From Opitutus sp. GAS368 (GTDB lineage Bacteria > Verrucomicrobiota > Verrucomicrobiia > Opitutales > UBA953): DNA of 11,496 bases. The stretch spans positions 1-11,496 of the forward strand of contig CAMDQP010000024.1 of NCBI GenBank assembly GCA_945906115.1. The letters are read 5' to 3'. Position 1 is the first letter of the stretch, and each line of letters starts with the position of its first letter. Positions 1 through 5,276 of the stretch are shown piece after piece. Position numbers and translations under genes: made by a program. Below the pieces are notes generated by a model, which saw nothing but the letters and a program-made list of their open reading frames with translations, was not told the origin of the DNA and did not search any database.

Positions 1-542
1 CGGGCGGAGGCCGTCCCCCAGGCGAAAGCCAAGGACAGCAATGCGAAGCCTCCGCTAGCGTGCCCGGCAGGAAAGGCATTACTGGGATAACCCATCGGCT
101 TGGTGTCGAATAAAAGGAGGTGCTCCCATGCGTTCGGCGGGACGGCACCATAGACCTTCAGTGCCCGCGGAGTGGCCATCTGGGTGACATCGCGCAGCTG
201 CGTGCACGTGAGGGCAATCGTCGCCATCGCGAGGAAAAGATAGATCGCCCGGCGGCGTCCCAGCCAAGACGGTGAGAGCGCGGGGAAGGCGATCGCCCAG
301 AGTAACCCCACCGCGAATAAAATGAGCCCCACCTTCGGTCCGTCATAGGCGAGGCTATGGAACCAGCCAGCATCCTTCGGTATCAGCCAATCGCTCCCAT
401 TCCAGAACCAAGACTGGACTTGGAAGTCGAGCCACTCGCCGCCCGTCCCATGGAAACCGAAGAAGCCAATAATGCCCGCGAGGACAAGCGCCGGAAGGGC
501 CACCGAGGGGCGGTTAACGTTCGGGATTTTGGAGTCCGCCAT
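1..542 (-). CDS. PAP2-family membrane phosphatase, 3' end cut by window edge
   Basis: An open frame runs from the ATG at 542-540 off the left edge, giving 180 residues without a stop. Hydrophobic stretches lie near residues 13-31, 70-89, 99-116 and from 163 on. The strongest signature is FPAGHASGGFAL at residues 157-168, the second phosphatase motif (PSGH type, H161) of membrane PAP2 enzymes, which remove phosphate from lipid substrates such as lipid A, phosphatidylglycerol phosphate or undecaprenyl pyrophosphate. The first motif, normally K-x6-RP or K-x6-CP, appears here as R117-x6-T124-P125. The third motif, with the second catalytic histidine, would lie beyond the window. The start overlaps the end of the LTA-synthase-like gene by 29 bases, which suggests translational coupling and a shared envelope role. 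No strong ribosome site is visible. The family call is firm; the substrate is unknown. Confidence 0.82.
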   Translation of the reverse strand, partial: MADSKIPNVNRPSVALPALVLAGIIGFFGFHGTGGEWLDFQVQSWFWNGSDWLIPKDAGWFHSLAYDGPKVGLILFAVGLLWAIAFPALSPSWLGRRRAIYLFLAMATIALTCTQLRDVTQMATPRALKVYGAVPPNAWEHLLLFDTKPMGYPSNAFPAGHASGGFALLSLAFAWGTASA

Positions 543-2547
543 GATTGAAGAGGTCGTCGGTACCTTGGTAGTGGATAATCGCCTCATCCACCGCGGCGGT
601 ATCCGGTGAAGCCACGGGAGTCAGTGCGCCGGTGGCGAGGTCGGCCTTATATTGCACCGCTTGGCGGACGGGCTTGAGCACCGTCAGCAATCCGTCCGGA
701 CGCAGTACGGCGACCTTCTGGTAGTTACTGATGAACGTGCGAGGACGGAAATTCGGGCTGAGCGCATCGCTGCCGACGAAGCGGGAAAGGTAGTTTGTAC
801 CGAGGAGTCCGAGCACCGTGGGCGCGGTATCAATCTGGCTCATCATCGTATCGAACTTACGTGGGGCGATATTGCCGGGAGACCAGACGAAGAGCGGGAT
901 CTCGTATTTCCGGATCTCGAGTTCACGCTTACCGGCGACCGAGGCGCAATGGTCGGATACGATGACGAAGACCGTATCCTTGAACCAAGGCTTGTCCTGC
1001 GCGGCCTTGAGGAATGCGCCAATCGCATAATCCGTATAAGCCACCCCGCCCTCGCGGTTGATGAGCTTCGGGTCAATCTTGCCCGCCGGCCACGTGTATG
1101 GACGGTGGTTCGAAGTCGTCATCACGAAGTGATGGAAGGGCTTACCAGCCGCGTGAGCCTTATCGGCTTCCTCGATCGACCAGGCGAAGGCATCCTCATC
1201 GCAGGCGCCCCAGGCGTTGGCGAAGGTCGGCTTCTTACCAGCGGCCTCCTGTCGGGGAAGATCTACCACCCGGTAGCCGTTGGCCCCGAAGAAGTAATTC
1301 ATGTTATCGAAAAAGCCGTCGCCGCCGTAGATGAAAGCGGTGTCGTAACCCTGCGTGCGGAGGACGGAACCGAGGGTCGTGAGATTTTCGCAGCCCTTGC
1401 GGCGTAGGACGGACTGTCCCGGAATCGGCGGAATCGATAGCGTGAGTGCTTCCATCCCACGCACGGTGCGCGTGCCGCCGGCGTAGCAACGGGAGAACCA
1501 GAGCGACTCGCGAGAGATGCGGTCAAGGTTGGGCGTCAGGTTCTTCGCGGCGTAATCCGGCGAACCGTAACAGCCTACGAACTCGGCGCTCAGGCTCTCG
1601 ATCGTGATTTGAATCACGTTGAGACGGCGGGCGGGCTTAGCGGACTGGATACGGCGGGTGATATTGTTGAGGTCGGTACTCACCGACTCGCCGCCCTGGG
1701 CGAGGAGCGTCGCGCGGAGTTGGGCAACCGCGTCCGGGCGCGACGGATAGAAGCGCTTCCATTCCAGCTGATTGGCCCAGAAGGCCGCCAGGAAGGCATA
1801 TTCGCCGTTCTTCGCGATTTCGGTATCGTAGCTATTATCCCAGCTTGGTTGCGGCTCGCCCATATGGCGGAGACCGGCCGTGAGGCGTTCAGCAATGGAC
1901 GTATGGGCCGTCGTGGCATCCTTGAGGTCTTGGCGACCAACGAAATAGGCGACGAGTAGGACCGCGAGTAGCGGCGCGAGCAGCGCCGCGAAGTTGCGCC
2001 AGCGCGGCGTGGCGTCGGCCGCGGCACCCTCTTCCCAGCGACGGACTAATCCCAGACGGCGCCAGAGCAGGAACAACCCGGTCGCGACCGCCAGCACGGT
2101 GGCGATGATCAGCGGGAGATTATAGGACTCCATGATGTTCTTCACCACCTCGGTCGTGTAGACGAGGTAGTCGACCGCGATGAAGTTAAAGCGGACGCCG
2201 AACTCCTCCCAAAAAAGAATCTCGGAGCTCTTCCAGAAGGTAAAGATGAAGGCACCCAAGATCCAGGCCCCGCGTAATGGTAGACGCAGCCAGCGAGAGG
2301 CAGACCAGGACGCCGGCCAGACGGCGCTCAGTAGGCCCAGCGGCAAGGTCAGGAACCACGCCATGAACACGTCGAATAGCAGACCCACGGCCAGGGCGGC
2401 GAAAGTCGGCAGGCCCCACGATAAGCTGCCGGCCGTGGCCACCAGCAGCCCAAGGCGAAGGAAGGTGCCAAGAAGGACATAACTCGCAGCCAAGAGCAAC
2501 GTACCTCCCTGCCGCGAACCCAAGACCTTCAAGAACAGCGATTTCAC
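514..2547 (-). CDS. LTA synthase-like membrane protein (AlkP/sulfatase superfamily)
   Basis: This 677-residue protein has the two-part build of LtaS/OpgB enzymes. An N-terminal block of about five membrane segments (near 17-39, 45-73, 93-110, 143-163, 185-204) is followed by an extracytoplasmic alkaline-phosphatase-fold domain from about 308. Visible active-site elements are TIESLSAE (E317, metal ligand), GGTRTVRGMEA at 357-367 (nucleophile probably T361), SNHRPY with H481 (substrate side) and SDHCAS at 531-536 (D532 and H533, metal ligands). Family members move phosphoglycerol or phosphoethanolamine from phospholipid to an envelope glycan or lipid. A Gram-negative host probably does not make true LTA, so the acceptor is likely LPS or a periplasmic glucan (inference). 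The start is GTG; no other start lies between it and an in-frame TGA 30 bases upstream, and no Shine-Dalgarno sits at normal spacing. It lies 61 bases after yidD and overlaps the PAP2 gene. Confidence 0.9.
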   Translation of the reverse strand: MKSLFLKVLGSRQGGTLLLAASYVLLGTFLRLGLLVATAGSLSWGLPTFAALAVGLLFDVFMAWFLTLPLGLLSAVWPASWSASRWLRLPLRGAWILGAFIFTFWKSSEILFWEEFGVRFNFIAVDYLVYTTEVVKNIMESYNLPLIIATVLAVATGLFLLWRRLGLVRRWEEGAAADATPRWRNFAALLAPLLAVLLVAYFVGRQDLKDATTAHTSIAERLTAGLRHMGEPQPSWDNSYDTEIAKNGEYAFLAAFWANQLEWKRFYPSRPDAVAQLRATLLAQGGESVSTDLNNITRRIQSAKPARRLNVIQITIESLSAEFVGCYGSPDYAAKNLTPNLDRISRESLWFSRCYAGGTRTVRGMEALTLSIPPIPGQSVLRRKGCENLTTLGSVLRTQGYDTAFIYGGDGFFDNMNYFFGANGYRVVDLPRQEAAGKKPTFANAWGACDEDAFAWSIEEADKAHAAGKPFHHFVMTTSNHRPYTWPAGKIDPKLINREGGVAYTDYAIGAFLKAAQDKPWFKDTVFVIVSDHCASVAGKRELEIRKYEIPLFVWSPGNIAPRKFDTMMSQIDTAPTVLGLLGTNYLSRFVGSDALSPNFRPRTFISNYQKVAVLRPDGLLTVLKPVRQAVQYKADLATGALTPVASPDTAAVDEAIIHYQGTDDLFNHGGLQNPER

Positions 2548-2576
2548 GAGGTGATTAGTCGGAAAATCGCCACCTC
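2538..2576 (-). promoter_or_regulatory. Two interleaved inverted repeats around the GTG start
   Basis: Read on the minus strand, GAGGTG (2576-2571) can pair with CACCTC (2553-2548), which directly precedes the GTG start. GCGATTT (2570-2564) can pair with AAATCGC (2544-2538), the first codons after GTG. The pairs interleave in A-B-A'-B' order. The two upstream arms touch with no linker, so the two helices are more likely alternatives than a classical pseudoknot. Either would affect access to the start codon of the LTA-synthase-like gene. Stems of 6-7 bases this close together can arise by chance, so this is a candidate only. Confidence 0.25.
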
Positions 2577-2608
2577 AGGGCGAGCCAATTAAACGGCCGA
2601 CGACGGGC

Positions 2609-2860
2609 TCAACGCTCCGGCACCTCGTCAACGCCCGAGCCACCCCAAGGATGACAGCGGCAGATTCGGCGGAAGCCCATCCAACCTCCCTTGAAGAAAC
2701 CAAAACGCGTCAGGGCCGTGGCGGTGTAGCAGGAGCAAGTCGGATGATAGCGGCAGCCTGAACCCGGGATCAGATGCAGAAGCTTCGAAAGAAAACGCTG
2801 GTAGAAACGGACGAAGCCCAAGGCCAGTTTCGCCAAGAGGGATGGGGGCGATTCGCTCAT
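2609..2860 (-). CDS. yidD: Membrane protein insertion efficiency factor YidD
   Basis: This small protein (83 residues) carries the full YidD signature: CRYHPTCSCY at 36-45, a KGGWMGFRRI block at 57-66 and RCHPWGG at 67-73, with a short C-terminal DEVPER tail. An amphipathic N-terminal stretch near residues 9-31 fits its known inner-membrane association. YidD proteins assist insertion of membrane proteins through YidC. The length is typical of the family (about 70-90). Its ATG overlaps the rnpA stop as ATGA (2860-2857), the usual coupled arrangement. In most bacteria yidC follows at once; here the next gene is an LTA-synthase-like protein 61 bases on, so YidC must be encoded elsewhere. Four cysteines (36, 42, 44, 68) are present, and those of the CxxxxxCxC block are family-typical. 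Confidence 0.95.
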   Translation of the reverse strand: MSESPPSLLAKLALGFVRFYQRFLSKLLHLIPGSGCRYHPTCSCYTATALTRFGFFKGGWMGFRRICRCHPWGGSGVDEVPER

Positions 2861-3219
2861 GCGGCCGGACCGGCCTTGGACGCCAGGATGCGGACCGCCG
2901 CCGCGGCATAGACCTTACGGAGCTCGGCCAAGGAGCGCTTCAGCATCCCTGAGCGGATGACCAGCACGACTTCCCAGCCGGGCGGGAAGGCGGCTTCATC
3001 CGTCCGGAAGAGTTCGCGAGCCAGGCGTTTCGCTCGGTTACGATCCACCGCCTGAGGCAGGTTCTTCTTAGCGGCGATGACGGCGAAACGGGCCGGATCC
3101 CTTTCACCCGTCCGGCGAAAATTCAAAAGAAAAGGCCCGCAATCGAGTCGCGAGCCTTCTTGGCGGAGGCGGCTGAACTCGGCCGAGGCGCGAATTCGAC
3201 GCTCCCGCGGGAGACGCAT
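2857..3219 (-). CDS. rnpA: Ribonuclease P protein component
   Basis: RnpA binds the RNase P RNA and helps it cleave the 5' leader of pre-tRNA. The protein has 120 residues, the usual size. The RNR signature reads DRNRAKRLAREL at 59-70, preceded by the paired lysines of the central cleft (K51, K52). The N-terminal part RIRASAEFSRLRQEG (8-22) matches the aromatic-containing substrate-binding region of the family. The gene starts with ATG only 6 bases after the rpmH stop and ends in an ATGA overlap with yidD, so the three genes are almost certainly one transcript. No Shine-Dalgarno is visible in the 6-base gap, which suggests translation continues from rpmH by coupling. The C-terminus is alanine-rich and probably not functional. 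Confidence 0.96.
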   Translation of the reverse strand: MRLPRERRIRASAEFSRLRQEGSRLDCGPFLLNFRRTGERDPARFAVIAAKKNLPQAVDRNRAKRLARELFRTDEAAFPPGWEVVLVIRSGMLKRSLAELRKVYAAAAVRILASKAGPAA

Positions 3220-3225
3220 GAGGGA

Positions 3226-3363
3226 TTAGGAAGCGCCGAGGCGCTTGCGGCCGATGGCACGGCGCTTGGCCAGAACCTTACGGCCACCGGGGGTCTTGGA
3301 ACGGGCGCGGAAACCGCACTTGCGGGCGCGGGAGATCTTAGACGGGCGATATGTCGGATGCAT
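3226..3363 (-). CDS. rpmH: 50S ribosomal protein L34
   Basis: A 45-codon frame from the ATG at 3363-3361 to the TAA at 3228-3226 encodes a very basic protein beginning MHPTYRPSKISRARKCGFRA and ending GRKVLAKRRAIGRKRLGAS. This is the L34 pattern (T-Y-x-PSK near the start, GFRAR in the middle, GRKVL and RAKGRKRL-like ends), at the family length of 44-47. L34 is a late-assembling protein of the large ribosomal subunit. It leads the rpmH-rnpA-yidD cluster, with 6 bases to rnpA. dnaA, often divergent from rpmH, is not the neighbour here; a LOG-family gene takes that place, so the window gives no sign of a replication origin. No strong ribosome site precedes the ATG. Confidence 0.97.
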   Translation of the reverse strand: MHPTYRPSKISRARKCGFRARSKTPGGRKVLAKRRAIGRKRLGAS

Positions 3364-3384
3364 GGCTTTAAAGGAACAGCCAAG

Positions 3385-3406
3385 GACACCCCATCGAGGG
3401 TGTCAA
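3385..3406 (-). promoter_or_regulatory. rpmH: Hairpin with possible -35 box upstream of rpmH
   Basis: The 95-base gap between rpmH and the LOG-family gene holds a perfect 7-base inverted repeat, GACACCC at 3385-3391 and GGGTGTC at 3398-3404, with a 6-base loop. Read on the minus strand, its outer edge begins TTGACA (3406-3401), identical to a sigma-70 -35 box. At 17-base spacing the -10 would be TTGGCT, a poor match. It could be the rpmH promoter, an operator overlapping it, or a short leader hairpin. The evidence does not decide between these. Confidence 0.35.
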
Positions 3407-3446
3407 GCCCCACGCTTCCCGGCTTGGCAGATGGCCTTCCGAGGGG

Positions 3447-3454
3447 AAGGATGG
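3447..3454 (+). promoter_or_regulatory. Ribosome binding site of the LOG-family gene
   Basis: AAGGATGG ends 4 bases before the ATG at 3459 and differs from AAGGAGG at one base. It is one of the few clear Shine-Dalgarno-like sites in the window, and it supports this start over the next in-frame ATG (residue 22). An ATG inside the site at 3451 is out of frame and meets a stop after three codons. Confidence 0.6.
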
Positions 3455-3458
3455 GGGT

Positions 3459-4319
3459 ATGAGCCCGGAAAAAGGCAAACTCAGGCCCACCCCGCCCCGG
3501 GCCTACCTGAACCCCGAGTTCATGGCCAGCCCCCAGGCCCGCGGCATCCGCGTGCTCACGGAGATGACCGAGCCGCAGGTACGCTTCAAGAAATACAACG
3601 TCCGCAATACCATCGTGATGTTCGGATCGGCGCGGACCTTGCCCCCCGACGTCGCTCGCAAGCGTCTGGAGGAAGCCAAGGCGGTGGCCGCCAGCGGCAA
3701 GTGCGACGACGCCGAATGCGCGCACCGCGTGCGCGTCGCTGAGATCGACCTGCGCAGCTCGGCTTATTACGAAGCCTGCCGCGAGTTGTCCTTCGAGATG
3801 ACGAAGTGGTCGCTCCAACACCCGGAGTGGCAACGCTTCCTCATCTGCTCCGGTGCGGGTCCCGGTATCATGGAGGCCGCCAACCGGGGCGCGCATGAAG
3901 CCGGCGGGCGCTCCGTCGGCCTCGGCATCGCCCTGCCCTTCGAGCAGGAGCATAATCCCTACATTACGCCCGAGCTCGACCTGGAGTTCCAATACTTCTT
4001 CGTCCGCAAGTATTGGTTCCTTTACCTCGCCAAGGCCCTCGTGGCCTTCCCCGGCGGCTTCGGCACGATGGACGAGCTCTTCGAGATGCTCACGCTCATC
4101 CAGACCAAGAAGACCAAGAAGCAATTCCCGGTGCTACTCTTCGGGTCGGCCTTCTGGAAGGACGCCATTAACTTCGAAGCCTTCCAGGAATGGGGTATGG
4201 TCTCGCCCGAGGATCGCAATTACTACGTGCACGTCGACTCCGTCCAGGAAGCGCGCGACATGCTGATCGAGATCATCACGGCGCGCTACCTGAAGCCCGA
4301 CAGCGAAACGAATGACTGA
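3459..4319 (+). CDS. LOG-family nucleotide 5'-monophosphate hydrolase (Rossmann fold)
   Basis: This 286-residue protein belongs to the long branch of the TIGR00730 / 'lysine decarboxylase-like' family. Visible elements are VMFGSAR at 53-59 (first strand and phosphate loop), SGAGPGIMEAANRGAHEAGG at 131-150 and the hallmark PGGFGTMDELFE at 198-209, with E206 in the catalytic position of LOG enzymes. Characterised members cleave the N-glycosidic bond of nucleoside monophosphates to free the base (cytokinin activation in plants; purine nucleotide breakdown in bacteria). Residues 60-102 form an insert typical of this longer branch. The commonest form of the second motif is TGGGPGIM; here it is CSGAGPGIM. 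The protein has no signal sequence and is probably cytosolic. The gene starts the LOG-cutA-CPBP run, overlaps cutA by 8 bases and diverges from rpmH. The substrate is not predictable from sequence. Confidence 0.9.
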   Translation: MSPEKGKLRPTPPRAYLNPEFMASPQARGIRVLTEMTEPQVRFKKYNVRNTIVMFGSARTLPPDVARKRLEEAKAVAASGKCDDAECAHRVRVAEIDLRSSAYYEACRELSFEMTKWSLQHPEWQRFLICSGAGPGIMEAANRGAHEAGGRSVGLGIALPFEQEHNPYITPELDLEFQYFFVRKYWFLYLAKALVAFPGGFGTMDELFEMLTLIQTKKTKKQFPVLLFGSAFWKDAINFEAFQEWGMVSPEDRNYYVHVDSVQEARDMLIEIITARYLKPDSETND

Positions 4320-4629
4320 AGCCATCGGCATTGCCCTGACGACCCTGCCCTCGCGCGATGAAGCCGACCGCCTCGCTGCCGACGCGGTGGCGGCAGGGCT
4401 CGCCGCTTGCGCGCAGGTCGACGGACCAATCCGCTCCCACTACACCTGGGAAGGCAAGGTCGAGAGCGAGGATGAGTTCCGCGTGACCTTCAAATACGCC
4501 GCGGCCAAGGGAGCCGACCTCGAAGCATGGGTCCACACCCGCCACCCTTACGCCGTCCCGCAGTGGCTGAGCTTCGTCGCCGATTACGCTTCGCCTGGCT
4601 ACCGCGCCTGGGTGCTCGGCGTGCGCTGA
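4312..4629 (+). CDS. cutA: Divalent-cation tolerance protein CutA
   Basis: CutA is a small trimeric cytosolic protein linked genetically to copper and other divalent-metal tolerance; its biochemical role is unsettled. The 105-residue product shows the family features in order: an ALTTLPSRDEADRLA start (8-22), GLAACAQVDGPIRSHYTWEG at 29-48 (compare GLAACVN...S-Y-W-x-G), a charged E-S-E-D-E-F strand and HPYAVPQW at 78-85, then a C-terminal YRAWVLGVR. The length matches the family (about 105-115). The ATG lies inside the end of the LOG gene (ATGACTGA, 8-base overlap), so the two are probably translationally coupled. The CPBP gene follows after 4 bases. No metal-responsive operator is visible within the operon. 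Confidence 0.92.
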   Translation: MTEAIGIALTTLPSRDEADRLAADAVAAGLAACAQVDGPIRSHYTWEGKVESEDEFRVTFKYAAAKGADLEAWVHTRHPYAVPQWLSFVADYASPGYRAWVLGVR

Positions 4630-4633
4630 TTCC

Positions 4634-5209
4634 ATGGACCTGACCGCCGCTAAAGCCCTGCTTTACTGCGCCCTCGGCCTGTTCGTGCTCGTTGCTTGGG
4701 CACGCGAACGCCGCAAGCGGACCATCACAGGGGAACCCGAGAAATTCTGGCCCGGAACGACGTATGCACCAACGGGTGCCTATTTCGTCGCCGCCGCCGG
4801 CGCCATCCTGATCACCATCACCGAAGCCGCCGTCGAGAAGCGCGCGGGACTCACCGAGATGCAGAGCGTGCTACCGGCGATTTTCATCTTCCAGCTGCTC
4901 GGCGCTTCCATCGTCGAAGAAATGCTCTTTCGCGGCTTCGTTGCACCAGGCGAGTTATTCGGTCGCAAGCTGCTCACACTGATGATTGTCGGCTCACTCG
5001 TCTTCGCGCTGATCCATAATTTCGACCTCAGCGAACCAGAAGGAAAGGTGAGCGCTCTCTTCGCCTTCATCACATCGCTCTGGCTCTACGTCGTGCGCTT
5101 CAATCCCCTCAATCCAGACCGTTCACTGCTGCCGTGTTTTATGGCTCATACCGTTCGTAATCTGGCGGTCTTCGGGATTAAAGGAGCCCAAGGCTTCATA
5201 AGCTGGTAA
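4634..5209 (+). CDS. CPBP-family intramembrane metalloprotease
   Basis: This 191-residue integral membrane protein has the three motifs of the CPBP (CAAX protease / bacteriocin-processing, Abi) family: EEMLFRG with E95, E96 and R100; F124-x3-H128; and H172-x3-N176 (AHTVRN). Relatives include the eukaryotic Rce1 prenyl-protein protease and bacterial proteins used in bacteriocin self-immunity or membrane-protein turnover. Hydrophobic segments lie near 5-22, 47-64, 79-94, 113-128, 140-155 and 165-182, fitting a compact version of the fold. It starts 4 bases after cutA without a Shine-Dalgarno, suggesting coupled translation in the LOG-cutA-CPBP run. No bacteriocin or peptide precursor is seen next to it, so an immunity role has no support here. 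The substrate is unknown. Confidence 0.87.
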   Translation: MDLTAAKALLYCALGLFVLVAWARERRKRTITGEPEKFWPGTTYAPTGAYFVAAAGAILITITEAAVEKRAGLTEMQSVLPAIFIFQLLGASIVEEMLFRGFVAPGELFGRKLLTLMIVGSLVFALIHNFDLSEPEGKVSALFAFITSLWLYVVRFNPLNPDRSLLPCFMAHTVRNLAVFGIKGAQGFISW

Positions 5210-5265
5210 TTTGACGAGGGTGGCAGGCCAAATCCGTTGCAACCATGGGCCCGCTTTGCTGTCTT

Positions 5266-5271
5266 GAAGAG
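5266..5271 (+). promoter_or_regulatory. Ribosome binding site of the first GH109-like gene
   Basis: GAAGAG lies 5 bases before the ATG at 5277 and is purine-rich enough to serve as a weak Shine-Dalgarno. It supports the start that places the twin-arginine motif at residues 9-10. The gap upstream (5210-5276) also holds TTGACG at 5211-5216, a possible -35 box, but I found no convincing -10 at the right distance. Confidence 0.45.
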
Positions 5272-5276
5272 ACCCC

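Noticed and set aside
652..1407. 251-codon plus-strand open frame inside the LTA-synthase-like gene
   Set aside because: Antisense shadow; the minus-strand frame holds all the metal-site motifs.
3424..3452. TTGGCA ... AAGGAT as a promoter for the LOG gene
   Set aside because: The -10 matches only three of six bases and coincides with the ribosome site, so transcription would begin at the start codon itself.
3123..4124. 333-codon minus-strand open frame over the LOG gene and rpmH
   Set aside because: It crosses rpmH and rnpA in another frame and runs antisense to the LOG gene. No recognisable motif.
4634..5209. CPBP protein as bacteriocin immunity or phage-abortive gene
   Set aside because: No bacteriocin precursor, transporter or defence gene is adjacent; neighbours are housekeeping genes.
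5211..5233. TTGACG as a promoter -35 for the GH109 pair
   Set aside because: No acceptable -10 hexamer lies 16-18 bases downstream.
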